Of a DNA stretch of 64,000 nt, positions 50,183 to 59,533 are shown in pieces. The notes below the pieces were generated by a model. That model was not told the origin of the DNA. It saw nothing but the letters and a program-made list of their open reading frames with translations, and did no database searches. Within the stretch, counting starts at the first letter, position 1, and every line of letters begins with the position of its first letter. A program made the position numbers and the translations under genes. Source of the DNA: Kitasatospora sp. NBC_01266 (lineage in GTDB: Bacteria > Actinomycetota > Actinomycetes > Streptomycetales > Streptomycetaceae); contig NZ_CP108458.1 in NCBI RefSeq assembly GCF_036242395.1, positions 4,836,001 to 4,900,000 on the forward strand, written 5' to 3'.

Positions 50183-52129
50183 GTGACCAGCGAGGTCGAT
50201 CAGGCAGAGGCGGCGAGCGGCGGCCCGGGCGCGCCGAACGGCCGACCAGCACCAGGCGCCCCCCGGCGCGCCAAGCCGGTCCGGCAGGTGGACCGGGTGA
50301 TCATCCGGTTCGCCGGTGACTCGGGCGACGGCATGCAGCTCACCGGGGACCGCTTCACCTCCGAGACGGCGTCCTTCGGCAACGACCTCTCCACGCTGCC
50401 GAACTTCCCTGCCGAGATCCGCGCCCCCCAGGGCACCCTGCCCGGCGTCTCCAGCTTCCAACTGCACTTCGCCGACCACGACATCCTCACCCCGGGCGAT
50501 GCGCCCGACGTGCTGGTGGCGATGAACCCGGCCGCGCTCAAGGCCAACCTGCCGGACCTGCCGAACGGCGCGGAGATCATCGTCGACACCGACGAGTTCA
50601 CCAAGCGGGCGCTGGCGAAGGTCGGTTACGCCGCCGACCCGCTGACCGACGGCTCGCTGGACGGCTTCCACCTGCACAAGGTGCCGCTGACCACGCTGAC
50701 CCTGGAGGCGCTCAAGGACAGCGGGCTGGCCCGCAAGGACGCCGGCCGGGCCAAGAACATGTTCGCGCTCGGGCTGCTCTCCTGGCTGTACCACCGGCCC
50801 ACCCAGGGGACCGAATCGTTCCTGCGCACCAAGTTCGCCAAGAAGCCGGCCATCGCCGAGGCCAACGTGCTGGCGTTCAAGGCGGGTTGGAACTTCGGCG
50901 AGACCACCGAGGACTTCGCGGTCTCCTACGAGGTGCCGCCGGCCAAGCTGCCGGCCGGCACCTACCGCAACATCTCCGGCAACCTGGCGCTCTCCTACGG
51001 CCTGATCGCCGCCTCCGAGCGCTCGGGCCTGCCGCTCTTCCTCGGCTCCTACCCGATCACCCCGGCCTCCGACATCCTGCACGAGCTGTCCAAGCACAAG
51101 AACTTCGGCGTGCGGACCTTCCAGGCGGAGGACGAGATCGCCGGTATCGGGGCTGCGCTCGGCGCGGCGTTCGGCGGCGCGCTGGGCGTCACCACCACCT
51201 CGGGGCCGGGCGTGGCGCTGAAGTCGGAGACCATCGGCCTGGCGGTCTCGCTCGAACTGCCGCTGCTGGTGGTGGACATCCAGCGCGGCGGCCCGTCCAC
51301 CGGGCTGCCGACCAAGACCGAGCAGGCCGACCTGCTGCAGGCGATGTTCGGGCGCAACGGCGAGGCGCCGGTGCCGATCGTGGCTCCGGCCACCCCGGCC
51401 GAGTGCTTCGAGGCGGCGCTGGAGGCGGCCCGGATCGCGGTCACCTACCGGACCCCGGTGCTGCTGCTCTCGGACGGCTACCTGGCCAACGGCTCGGAGC
51501 CCTGGCGGATCCCGGGGGTGGACGAACTCCCGGTGATCGAGCCGGACTTCGCCACCGGTCCGAACACCCCCGAGGGGGAGTTCTGGCCCTACAAGCGTGA
51601 TCCGCAGACCCTGGCCCGCCCGTGGGCGGTGCCCGGCACGGCCGGTCTGGAGCACCGGATCGGCGGTATCGAGAAGCAGGACGGCACCGGCAACATCTCC
51701 TACGACCCGGCCAACCACGACCTGATGGTTCGCACCCGGCAGGCCAAGGTGGACGGCGTCGCGGTGCGCCCGATCGAGGTCGACGACCCGGACGGCCAGG
51801 CCCGGGTGCTGGTGATCGGCTGGGGCTCCACCTACGGCCCGATCACCGCAGCGGTGCGCCGACTGAGGGCGGACGGCGGCAAGGTCGCCCAGGCGCACCT
51901 GCGCAACCTCAACCCCTTCCCGGCCAACCTGGGTGCGGTGCTGGGGAGTTACGACAAGGTCATCGTGCCCGAGATGAACCTGGGCCAGCTGGCCATGCTG
52001 CTCCGGGCCAAGTACCTGGTGGACGCCCAGTCCTACAACCAGGTGCGCGGACTGCCGTTCAAGGCGGCGCAGTTGGCGGATGTGCTGTGGGCGGCGATCG
52101 GGACGCTGGACGGGAGCGACGACGAATGA
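50183..52129 (+). CDS. korA: 2-oxoacid:ferredoxin oxidoreductase, alpha (fused gamma-alpha) subunit
   Basis: A 648-aa subunit. Residues 35-215 are the gamma domain (VIIRFAGDSGDGMQLTGDRF), followed by the alpha/pyrimidine domain (SYPITPASDILHELSKHKNF, FQAEDEIAGIGAALGAAFGG, TSGPGVALKSETIGLAVSLE). With KorB it oxidatively decarboxylates 2-oxoglutarate (or similar) to the acyl-CoA, reducing ferredoxin. The GTG start has gggagg upstream. The stop overlaps korB (ATGA). The fused arrangement is usual in actinobacteria. Confidence 0.93.
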   Translation: MTSEVDQAEAASGGPGAPNGRPAPGAPRRAKPVRQVDRVIIRFAGDSGDGMQLTGDRFTSETASFGNDLSTLPNFPAEIRAPQGTLPGVSSFQLHFADHDILTPGDAPDVLVAMNPAALKANLPDLPNGAEIIVDTDEFTKRALAKVGYAADPLTDGSLDGFHLHKVPLTTLTLEALKDSGLARKDAGRAKNMFALGLLSWLYHRPTQGTESFLRTKFAKKPAIAEANVLAFKAGWNFGETTEDFAVSYEVPPAKLPAGTYRNISGNLALSYGLIAASERSGLPLFLGSYPITPASDILHELSKHKNFGVRTFQAEDEIAGIGAALGAAFGGALGVTTTSGPGVALKSETIGLAVSLELPLLVVDIQRGGPSTGLPTKTEQADLLQAMFGRNGEAPVPIVAPATPAECFEAALEAARIAVTYRTPVLLLSDGYLANGSEPWRIPGVDELPVIEPDFATGPNTPEGEFWPYKRDPQTLARPWAVPGTAGLEHRIGGIEKQDGTGNISYDPANHDLMVRTRQAKVDGVAVRPIEVDDPDGQARVLVIGWGSTYGPITAAVRRLRADGGKVAQAHLRNLNPFPANLGAVLGSYDKVIVPEMNLGQLAMLLRAKYLVDAQSYNQVRGLPFKAAQLADVLWAAIGTLDGSDDE

Positions 52130-53184
52130 GTGCCACTGAGAATTCCGGCTTCACCTCCCTGAAGCTGGTGCCGAAGGCCGACGCGCTGCAGAGCGCCAAG
52201 GACTTCCGGACCGACCAGGAGGTGCGCTGGTGCCCGGGCTGCGGGGACTACGCGATCCTGGCGGCGGTGCAGTCCTTCATGCCGGAGCTGGGCATCCGGC
52301 GGGAGAACACCGTCTTCGTCTCCGGGATCGGCTGCTCCTCGCGGTTCCCGTACTACATGAACACCTACGGGGTGCACTCGATCCACGGCCGGGCGCCGGC
52401 GATCGCCACCGGCCTCGCCACCACCCGGCGCGACCTGAGCGTCTGGGTGGTCACCGGGGACGGCGACTCGCTGTCGATCGGCGGCAACCACCTGATCCAC
52501 GCGCTGCGCCGCAACGTCAACCTGAAGATCCTGCTCTTCAACAACCGGATCTACGGACTGACGAAGGGTCAGTACTCGCCGACCTCGGAGGTCGGCAAGA
52601 TCACCAAGTCCACCCCGATGGGCTCGCTGGACGCGCCGTTCAACCCGCTCTCGCTCGCGCTCGGCGCCGAGGCCACCTTCGTCGCCCGCAGCCTCGACTC
52701 CGACCGCAAGCACCTGACCTCGGTGCTGCGCGCCGCCGCCGAGCACCAGGGCACCGCGCTGGTGGAGATCTACCAGAACTGCAACATCTTCAACGACGGC
52801 GCCTTCGACGCGCTCAAGGACCCGGCCGGCGCCGAGCGGGCGCTGATCCGCCTGGAGCACGGGCAGCCGATCACCTTCGCCGACCAGGGCGTCTTCCGCG
52901 ACCCGGCCACCGGCGAGCTGACCGTCGCCGAGGTCACCGACGCCAACCGGGCCGAGGTGCTGGTCCACGACGCCCACGCGGCCAGCCCCGTGACGGCCTT
53001 CGCGCTCTCCCGGCTGGCCGACAACGACACCCTGCACCGCACCCCGATCGGCGTGCTGCGCAGCGTCCGGCGGCCGGTCTACGACACCCTGATGGCCGAC
53101 CAGTTGGAGACCGCGGTGCAGCAGCGCGGGGCCGGCGAGCTGGCCGGTCTGCTGGCGGGCAAGGACACCTGGACCGTCGCCTAG
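52126..53184 (+). CDS. korB: 2-oxoacid:ferredoxin oxidoreductase, beta subunit
   Basis: A 352-aa TPP- and [4Fe-4S]-binding subunit. Cluster Cys residues are in RWCPGCGDYAIL, SGIGCSSRFPYYM and YQNCNIFNDGAF. The TPP motif is VTGDGDSLSIGGNHLIHALR, completed by LLFNNRIYGLTKGQYSPTS. The YGLTKGQ segment is typical of 2-oxoglutarate enzymes. It is translationally coupled to korA, and a strong hairpin ends the unit. Confidence 0.94.
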   Translation: MSATENSGFTSLKLVPKADALQSAKDFRTDQEVRWCPGCGDYAILAAVQSFMPELGIRRENTVFVSGIGCSSRFPYYMNTYGVHSIHGRAPAIATGLATTRRDLSVWVVTGDGDSLSIGGNHLIHALRRNVNLKILLFNNRIYGLTKGQYSPTSEVGKITKSTPMGSLDAPFNPLSLALGAEATFVARSLDSDRKHLTSVLRAAAEHQGTALVEIYQNCNIFNDGAFDALKDPAGAERALIRLEHGQPITFADQGVFRDPATGELTVAEVTDANRAEVLVHDAHAASPVTAFALSRLADNDTLHRTPIGVLRSVRRPVYDTLMADQLETAVQQRGAGELAGLLAGKDTWTVA

Positions 53185-53209
53185 CCAGCACTGTCAGCAC
53201 CGTCACCAC

Positions 53210-53237
53210 CTGCCCCCGGGTGCTTGCCCGGGGGCAG
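53210..53237 (+). terminator. Terminator after korAB
   Basis: A perfect 11-bp stem (ctgcccccggg / cccgggggcag) with a 6-nt loop starts 25 nt after the korB stop. Confidence 0.85.
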
Positions 53238-53258
53238 GGCCGCTGGCAGCCTGGCAGC

Positions 53259-54164
53259 ATGATCGACGCCTACGTTGACGACTCCTTCATCGAGCACCGG
53301 CGGTTGCTCTTCGCCACCGCCTACCGGCTGTTGGGCAGTGTGGCCGACGCCGAGGACATCCTGCAGGACGCCTGGCTCAAGTGGGCCGGGGTGGACCGGG
53401 ACACGGTCGCCCATCCGAAGGCGTACCTGGTGCGGACGGTCACCAACCTGGCGCTCAGCAAGCTCACCTCCGCCCAGGCCAGGCGCGAGGCCTACGTCGG
53501 CCCGTGGCTGCCCGAGCCGCTGCTGACCGAGCCGGACGCCGCCGAGCAGGCCGAACGCGCGGAGTCGGTCTCGCTGGCCATGCTGGTGGTGCTGGAGACG
53601 CTCAGCCCGCTGGAGCGCGCGGTCTTCGTGCTGCGCGAGGTCTTCGGATACTCCAACGCCGAGATCGCCCAGGCGCTGGACAAGTCCGAGGCGGCCGTGC
53701 GGCAGACCGCGCACCGGGCCAAGGAGCACGTGGCGGCCCGGCGCCCGCGCTTCGACACCGACCCGGGCGAGCGCCGCCAGGTCACCGAGCGCTTCCTGGC
53801 CGCCTGCGCGAGCGGCGACGCGGCGCGGGTGATGGAGCTGCTGGCGCCCGAGGTGACCGCCTGGTCGGACGGCGGCGGCGTGGTGCGCGCCGCGCGGCGC
53901 CCGGTGCACGGGCCGGACCACGTGGCGCGCTGGCTGCTCGGGGTGCTGGCCAAGCCGGAGATGGCGGGAGCGGCGATCGAGCGGGTCTGGCTCAACGGCG
54001 AGCAGGCACTGCACTTCCACCGGGACGGAGCCACCCTGGGCACGCTCAGCCTCGAGCTGCTCGACGGCCGGGTGCAGGCGCTGCGGGCGCAGGTCAACCC
54101 CGGGAAGCTGGCCGGCCTGCGGACACCGGCCCCCTGGGAGCGGGTGCCGTCGCAGGGCGCGTAG
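53259..54164 (+). CDS. ECF sigma factor, SigJ/ECF41 type with SnoaL-like C-terminal domain
   Basis: A 301-aa sigma factor. Region 2 includes LLFATAYRLLGSVADAEDIL and region 4 includes LSPLERAVFVLREVFGYSNA and SEAAVRQTAHRAKEHV. The extra C-terminal domain (residues about 170-290) is SnoaL-like. Hallmarks of group ECF41 are present: linker WLPEPLL, SDGGGVVRAARRP (DGGGK-like) and C-terminal QVNPGKLAGL (NPDKL-like). In this group the extension controls activity in place of an anti-sigma factor. No carboxymuconolactone decarboxylase or oxidoreductase target gene, the usual neighbour, is seen. The Shine-Dalgarno is weak. Confidence 0.9.
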   Translation: MIDAYVDDSFIEHRRLLFATAYRLLGSVADAEDILQDAWLKWAGVDRDTVAHPKAYLVRTVTNLALSKLTSAQARREAYVGPWLPEPLLTEPDAAEQAERAESVSLAMLVVLETLSPLERAVFVLREVFGYSNAEIAQALDKSEAAVRQTAHRAKEHVAARRPRFDTDPGERRQVTERFLAACASGDAARVMELLAPEVTAWSDGGGVVRAARRPVHGPDHVARWLLGVLAKPEMAGAAIERVWLNGEQALHFHRDGATLGTLSLELLDGRVQALRAQVNPGKLAGLRTPAPWERVPSQGA

Positions 54165-54205
54165 CCTCGACGCGAGCGGACGGGTGGGTTCCGGGGGGAG
54201 CAGTG

Positions 54206-55261
54206 GTGGACGTGGTCGAATTCCTGCTGGGCTGTGCGGTGATCGGGATCGCCGTGCAGGGCACCAGGGCGGCGCGGGCCGCCAAGCGGTCGGCGGCCGA
54301 GGCGGCGGCGGCGCTGGCCGAGATCAAGGCGATCCAGGGAGCGGGCTCGCCGGGCGCGCTCAGCCTCACCAAGGCCCCGGTGCCGGGGCGGCCGCAGCAA
54401 CTCGCGGTGCTGCACACCGAGCTGGTGCAGGTGCTGGGCCGCCGCGCGGCGAACGAGCTGCGGGCGGCACCGGTGGATGCGGTGCCCGAGCCGGTGCCCG
54501 AGCCGAAGCCCGAGCCACAGCCCGAGCCGAAGCCCGAGCCCGCACCGGAGCCGGCGCCCGTGCGCAAGGCCAGGCCGAAGCGGACCGGCGCGGCTCCGCA
54601 GGACTCGCTCGACCGGGTTCCCAAGGCGGTGCCCGGCGAGCGCTTCGAGTACTCCGGCCTGTTCACCGGGAAGCGCGAGGAGCGGATCCCGATCGACTGG
54701 CCCGAGCCCGGCGCGGTCGCCGTGGTGGAGGCGATCGGGATGGCCGAGGACCATCTGACGGGCTACCCGATGACCCGGGACGAGCGCCACAACCGGTTCC
54801 TCTGGGCCTCCTCGCACAGCCGGGCGCCGGTCCGGGCGCGTGCCCTGCTGACCCGGGGCATGACCCATGTCGAGCTGCGCGCGGGTGACGGTGTCACCGA
54901 GTGGTTCGTGCGGCTGCTCGGCCCTTCGGAGCTGGACGAGCTGGACGCGCTGGCCGGCGACCGGGCCGGCAAGGGCGGTCTGATCACCGCCGTGCGTCCG
55001 GTCGCGGTCGCGGAGGTCGAGGTGCACGTGCGGTCGGCCTCCTGGAGCGCCCAGTTCGTCTGCGGCTGCTGGGCCGGGGACGACTGCGCCTGCCCGCTGC
55101 CGAAGGGGTTCGCCGCGACGCCCCGCGCGGTGCTCGGCCGGCGCGCGGGCACCGAGGTGCTCGTCCTGCCGCGCCCGGGTCTGTTCGTGATCAAGACCGA
55201 GGAGCCGACCGACTCCTGGCGCCTGAGCCTGCGCCCCGTCGACGCCCGGCCCGTGTCATGA
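54206..55261 (+). CDS. Unrecognised membrane-anchored protein with coiled coil, Pro-Glu linker and Cys cluster
   Basis: A 351-aa protein in four parts. Part one is one N-terminal TM (EFLLGCAVIGIAVQG, residues 5-19). Part two is an Ala-rich coiled coil (AAKRSAAEAAAALAEIKA). Part three is a Pro-Glu/Lys linker (EPVPEPKPEPQPEPKPEP, about residues 94-115) leading to a basic patch (RKARPKR). Part four is a soluble domain from about residue 148 (RFEYSGLFTGKREERIPIDW). It carries CGCWAGDDCAC at 286-296, four Cys that could bind a metal. The protein is probably cytoplasmic-facing. The start GTG 54206 has ggggggag 5 nt upstream; GTG 54203 is also possible. No family was recognised. Confidence 0.72.
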   Translation: MDVVEFLLGCAVIGIAVQGTRAARAAKRSAAEAAAALAEIKAIQGAGSPGALSLTKAPVPGRPQQLAVLHTELVQVLGRRAANELRAAPVDAVPEPVPEPKPEPQPEPKPEPAPEPAPVRKARPKRTGAAPQDSLDRVPKAVPGERFEYSGLFTGKREERIPIDWPEPGAVAVVEAIGMAEDHLTGYPMTRDERHNRFLWASSHSRAPVRARALLTRGMTHVELRAGDGVTEWFVRLLGPSELDELDALAGDRAGKGGLITAVRPVAVAEVEVHVRSASWSAQFVCGCWAGDDCACPLPKGFAATPRAVLGRRAGTEVLVLPRPGLFVIKTEEPTDSWRLSLRPVDARPVS

Positions 55262-55350
55262 CCAAACTCCGAGAACGGAGATGACAACTCCGGCCCTCGC
55301 CCGCTACGGTCGCCACGACACACGCGCGCCGAGCGGAGGAGGAGCCTGCC

Positions 55351-56310
55351 ATGGCATCCGAGCAGCCGACACTCCACCCCGAGGCCGGCCGGGGCGTCTG
55401 GCTGGGCGCCGCCGCCTACGGGATCTGGGGACTCTTCCCGCTCTACTGGCCGCTGCTGGAGCCCACCGCCTCCGGTGACATCCTGGCCAACCGGATGGCC
55501 TGGTCGCTGATCGTGGTGGTCGCCGTCCTCACCGTGCGCCGGGAGTGGGGCTGGCTGCGTCCGCTGCTGCGCCAGCCGCGCCGGCTGGCCCTGTCGGCGC
55601 TCGCGGCCGCCGCGATCTCGGTCAACTGGGGCGTCTACATCTGGGCCGTGAACTCCGGGCACGTGGTGGAGAGCAGCCTCGGCTACTTCATCAACCCGCT
55701 GGTCACCATCGGCTTCGGCGTCCTGCTGCTGCGGGAGCGGCTGCGCCTGGCGCAGTGGGTGGCGGTCGGGGTCGGCGCGCTCTCGGTGCTGGTGCTGACC
55801 GCCGGCTACGGGCGGCTGCCGTGGATCGCGCTCACCCTGGCGCTCAGCTTCGCCGTCTACGGGCTGCTGAAGAAGAAGATCGCGCTCGGCGGGCTGGAGA
55901 GCTTCGCGCTGGAGACCGCGTTCATCTTCCCGTTCGCCGTCGCGTTCCTGGCCTACCGCTCGGCCACCGGCCACGCCGTCTTCGGCCACGGCGCGGGCCA
56001 CCTGACGCTGCTGATGCTGACCGGCCCGATCACCGCCGTGCCGCTGCTCATGTTCGGTGCCGCCGCGATCCGGATCCCGCTCTCCACCATGGGCCTGCTG
56101 CAGTACCTGGCGCCGGTCTTCCAGTTCCTCTGCGGCGTCCTGTACTTCCACGAGACGATGCCGCCCGAGCGCTGGGCCGGCTTCGCGCTGGTCTGGGCGG
56201 CGCTGGCGGTGCTCAGCTGGGACGCGCTGCGCCGGGTGCGCGCGGACCGGGCGGCGCCGGTGGGGGCCGGAGCGGTCGCCCCGGCCCCCGCGCCCAGCGC
56301 CACCCGCTGA
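55351..56310 (+). CDS. rarD: EamA-family transporter, RarD type
   Basis: A 319-aa ten-TM protein. RarD-type features are YGIWGLFPLYWPLLEPT near the N terminus, ISVNWGVYIWAVNSGHVVES, and SLGYFINPLVTIGFGVLLLR. MGLLQYLAPVFQFLCGVLYF marks the second half. RarD proteins were named from chloramphenicol sensitivity in Pseudomonas; their true substrate is unclear. ATG 55351 has ggaggagg upstream. Its stop is 25 nt from the convergent ABC permease. Confidence 0.88.
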   Translation: MASEQPTLHPEAGRGVWLGAAAYGIWGLFPLYWPLLEPTASGDILANRMAWSLIVVVAVLTVRREWGWLRPLLRQPRRLALSALAAAAISVNWGVYIWAVNSGHVVESSLGYFINPLVTIGFGVLLLRERLRLAQWVAVGVGALSVLVLTAGYGRLPWIALTLALSFAVYGLLKKKIALGGLESFALETAFIFPFAVAFLAYRSATGHAVFGHGAGHLTLLMLTGPITAVPLLMFGAAAIRIPLSTMGLLQYLAPVFQFLCGVLYFHETMPPERWAGFALVWAALAVLSWDALRRVRADRAAPVGAGAVAPAPAPSATR

Positions 56311-56335
56311 GCCGGCGTCATCGGCCCACTCGGCC

Positions 56336-57229
56336 TCAGGCGGTGATGTCGCGGCTGCTGAACCGGGCCCAGGCCGCCGAGCCGAAGACCGCCACGTAGA
56401 GCGCCTGCAGGCCGAGGTCCTGCCCGACCGCGTGCCAGTACATCGGCTGCCGCAGCAGGTCGCCGAAGGAGAGCCAGTAGTGGGTGAGCAGCCACGGCTG
56501 GATCGCGTGCAACTGCGGGAAGCTGTCCAGCACCTGGACGATGATCACCAGACCGACCGTGCTCGCCATCGCCGCGATCCCGCTGCCGGTCAGGGTGGAG
56601 ATGAAGAGCCCGACCGCCGCCAGCCCGGCCAGCGACAGCGCCACCACACCCGAGATCAGCACCACCCGCAGCAGCGCCGCGCCCAGGCCGATGGTGTCCC
56701 CGGAGAGCAGCGTGACATCGCCGACCGGGAACAGGATCGAGCCGATCAGCAGCCCGGAGAGCGCGACCGCCAGCGTGGCGGCCAGGCAGAACGCCATGGC
56801 CGCCGTGAACTTGGCCGCCAGCAGCCTGCTCCGGCCGGCCGGTGCGACCAGCAGGTAGCGCAGCGTGCCGGTGGCGGCCTCGCCGGCCACCGAGTCGCCC
56901 GCCACCACGCCCACCGTCATCGGCAGGAAGATCGGCAGTGACGTGGCCAGCGCGGTGAAGGTCAGGAAGACGCCGTTCTGGGTGACCTGGGCGATGAACG
57001 CCGGGCCGCCGTCGCCGCCGTGCAGATTGCCGGTCTCGATCTTCACCACCACGCCGATCAGGATCGGCACCACGGCCAGCACACCCAGCAGCGCCAGCGT
57101 GCGCGCCCGGCGGAAGGTCAGCGTCAACTCACTGCGGAACAGGGCCAGGAAGCCCGGCACCGTCTGCGCCCTCGGCCCGGCCACCGCCCCCGGCGCCGCC
57201 ACGACCGGTGCCGGCTCAACCCGCGACAT
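56336..57229 (-). CDS. ABC-2 type transporter permease
   Basis: A 297-aa protein with six TM segments: one near residue 50 (ALLGVLAVVPILIGVVV), a pair near 95-130, and three more to residue 290. The first cytoplasmic helix (FLALFRSELTLTFRRARTLA) is typical of ABC-2 permeases. It overlaps the 3' end of the ATPase gene by 14 nt and forms the exporter with it. The substrate is unknown; the LolA-like gene just upstream may supply it. Confidence 0.88.
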   Translation of the reverse strand: MSRVEPAPVVAAPGAVAGPRAQTVPGFLALFRSELTLTFRRARTLALLGVLAVVPILIGVVVKIETGNLHGGDGGPAFIAQVTQNGVFLTFTALATSLPIFLPMTVGVVAGDSVAGEAATGTLRYLLVAPAGRSRLLAAKFTAAMAFCLAATLAVALSGLLIGSILFPVGDVTLLSGDTIGLGAALLRVVLISGVVALSLAGLAAVGLFISTLTGSGIAAMASTVGLVIIVQVLDSFPQLHAIQPWLLTHYWLSFGDLLRQPMYWHAVGQDLGLQALYVAVFGSAAWARFSSRDITA

Positions 57230-58238
57230 CGAATCCCTCCCCGGTCAGCGCCACGAAGGCGTCCTCCAGCGTGCCCCGTTCGACCCCGAAGCCGCGCACC
57301 CGCACCCCGGCCCCGACCAGCGCCGCGCACAGCCGGGGCAGCGCCTGCTCGTCCAACGCGCCCCACTCGCCGTCCACCTGGCCCTCGCCGACCCGCAGGC
57401 CAGTCACCCGGTGCTCGGCCAGCACGGCCAGCGCCGCCTCGGTGTCCGCCGTGCGGACCACCAGCCGGCCCTGGGCCCGCGCGGCCAGCTCGGCCACCGT
57501 GCCCTGCACCACCAGCCGGCCCTTGGACATCACGGCGGCGTGCGTGCAGACCTGCTCGATCTCGTCCAGCAGGTGGGAGGAGAGGAAGACGGTGGTGCCC
57601 TCCGCCGCGACCTCGCGCACCAGTGCCCGGATCTCCCGCATGCCCTGCGGGTCCAGGCCGTTGGTCGGCTCGTCCAGCACCAGCAGCTCGCGCGGCTGCA
57701 GCAGCGCGGCGGCCAGCCCGAGGCGCTGCTTCATGCCCAGCGAGTAGGCGCGCGCCTTCTTGCCGGCCGCGGCGGCCAGCCCGACCCGCTCCAGCGCTCG
57801 GGCCACCCGCTGCTCGCGGGTGCGCGGGTCGCAGGTGGGGTCCGCCGAGTCGTAGCGGATCAGGTTGTCCCGGCCGGAGAGGAACCCGTAGAGCGCCGGC
57901 CCCTCGATCAGCGCGCCGACCCGGGGCAGCACGCTGCCCACCGACTGCGGCATCTGGGCGCCGAGCACGGTGGCCACGCCGGAGGTCGGGGCGATCAGGC
58001 CCATCAGCATCCGGATGGTGGTCGTCTTGCCGGAGCCGTTCGGGCCGAGGAACCCGAAGACGCTGCCGCGCGGCACCGTGAGGTCCAGTCCGTCCACGGC
58101 CAGTTGGCCGCCGGGGAAGCGCTTGGTCAGGCCCTGGGTCCTGATCACCGGTCGACCGCCGACGAGGGCCGGGTCCGCGGCTGCGGTCCGGCCCCCCTCG
58201 GTGGTCTCCGCCGTGTCCACGGCCGGAGACTGGGTCAT
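57216..58238 (-). CDS. ABC transporter ATP-binding protein
   Basis: A 340-aa ATPase. Walker A is GPNGSGKTTT, the signature YSLGMKQRLGLA, and Walker B LLVLDEPTNGLDP with the H-loop in FLSSHLLDEIE. The last 80 residues form the usual DrrA/CcmA-type C-terminal domain. The ATG at 58238 lies 2 nt after the LolA-like gene. It pairs with the ABC-2 permease downstream. Confidence 0.93.
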   Translation of the reverse strand: MTQSPAVDTAETTEGGRTAAADPALVGGRPVIRTQGLTKRFPGGQLAVDGLDLTVPRGSVFGFLGPNGSGKTTTIRMLMGLIAPTSGVATVLGAQMPQSVGSVLPRVGALIEGPALYGFLSGRDNLIRYDSADPTCDPRTREQRVARALERVGLAAAAGKKARAYSLGMKQRLGLAAALLQPRELLVLDEPTNGLDPQGMREIRALVREVAAEGTTVFLSSHLLDEIEQVCTHAAVMSKGRLVVQGTVAELAARAQGRLVVRTADTEAALAVLAEHRVTGLRVGEGQVDGEWGALDEQALPRLCAALVGAGVRVRGFGVERGTLEDAFVALTGEGFDVAG

Positions 58239-58240
58239 CG

Positions 58241-59533
58241 CTACTTCACTCCCGCCGCTGCCTGCAGCACGGGCAGGGTGACCGCGCCGGCGTAGACGTG
58301 GTTGTCGTCGGTGATCAGCACGTTGACCACCTTGGTGCTGATCAGCGTGCCGCCGGCCACCGGCTTGCCGAGCGACTTGATCAGCTCGGTGCTGTCGGGC
58401 AGCGACCGCGCGCGGTGGCCACCGGTCGCGGCCGGGCCGCCGATCGACCCGGCGCCGGAGGTGGGCAGGGTGAAGGAGAGCACGCTGGTCCACCCGGTGC
58501 CGGACACCTTCGGGTCGGCCTGTGCCGCCGACGGGCGCGGGTGCTGCGAGGGCGCGTGGCCCGACTGCGGGTGCGCCTGCTGCTCGACCACCCGCGCGCC
58601 CTTCGGCGGGGTGAAGTCGAAGGTGCTCGCGCTCGGTGCGGTGAAGGAGACGTCGCTGAAGTGCACGTCCAGCACGGTGCCGCCGGAGGTCGATGTGGCC
58701 ACCACCGCGAGCGGGGTGCCGGTGGCGGCGTCCACCGAGATCCGCACCTCGCCGATCGTCGAGCCGGACTGCGTCGGCTTGACGCTCAGCTGGTAGGCGT
58801 CCCGCCCGGCCACCGAGACGGTGCCGGCCACGCTGACCTGCGAGGTGCCCGCGCTGTCGGCCAGGAACTGCTGGGCGGCCTGCTGCGGGGTGGTCGGCAC
58901 GCCGCTCAGCGGGCTCTTCGGCTGCTCCCGCACGGCGCCGGCCGCGGCGCCGGTCAGGTGCACGGCCTGGTCGCTCGCGCTGTCCCAGGCCCAGGCCTGG
59001 CCGCCGTCGCGGATCAGGTCGTACTCGGCCAGCGGCTCGATCAGCGCCACCCGCTGCTTGTCCGGTCCGTCGGCCGCGACGCGCAGCGTGTGGTCGCCGG
59101 CCAGCAGCGTGGCCAGCTTGGCCTGCGGATCGGCGCTCGCGGCCCCGCCGTCGCCCTGCTGGGCCCGGCCGCCCGCAGCCCCGGCAGCCCCGGCGGCCTG
59201 GGCCGCCCCGGCCACCGCGCCCTGGCCCGCGAGGTCGAGCAGCTGGCTCGGAACGCCGAGGTCGGTGGAGACCTGCACGGTGCCGCTCAGCGCGGTGGTC
59301 CGGTCGGCGAGCACCTTGGCGACCAACTGCTGGGCCGTCACCTGCGGCAGCGCCGGCGCGCCCGGGCTGGCCAGGGCCGGCACCACGGCCACCCCCGCCG
59401 CCGCGACGGCCGCGATCGCCACCGGCACCAGCACCCGGGCCACCGTGCGGCGCCGGGCCCGGTACGGCTCGCCGATCGGTTGGTCGCCGCCTGCCGGCTC
59501 CTGCTCGTCGAAACCCGCGTACTTGGTCGTCAT
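58241..59533 (-). CDS. LolA-like secreted/anchored lipoprotein-carrier-fold protein
   Basis: A 430-aa protein. A cytoplasmic N terminus of about 30 residues is followed by one TM (VARVLVPVAIAAVAAAGVAV) and a large extracytoplasmic domain. LTAQQLVAKVLA-type opening (here VTAQQLVAKVLADRTTALSG), RDGGQAWAWDSASDQAVHL and SVDAATGTPLAVVATST match the LolA/DUF2092-like half-barrel. There is an Ala/Gly-rich insert (residues about 104-128). It is the first gene of an operon with an ABC ATPase and permease, so it probably binds a lipid or hydrophobic ligand handled by the exporter. ATG 59533 has agaagggg upstream. Confidence 0.82.
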   Translation of the reverse strand: MTTKYAGFDEQEPAGGDQPIGEPYRARRRTVARVLVPVAIAAVAAAGVAVVPALASPGAPALPQVTAQQLVAKVLADRTTALSGTVQVSTDLGVPSQLLDLAGQGAVAGAAQAAGAAGAAGGRAQQGDGGAASADPQAKLATLLAGDHTLRVAADGPDKQRVALIEPLAEYDLIRDGGQAWAWDSASDQAVHLTGAAAGAVREQPKSPLSGVPTTPQQAAQQFLADSAGTSQVSVAGTVSVAGRDAYQLSVKPTQSGSTIGEVRISVDAATGTPLAVVATSTSGGTVLDVHFSDVSFTAPSASTFDFTPPKGARVVEQQAHPQSGHAPSQHPRPSAAQADPKVSGTGWTSVLSFTLPTSGAGSIGGPAATGGHRARSLPDSTELIKSLGKPVAGGTLISTKVVNVLITDDNHVYAGAVTLPVLQAAAGVK

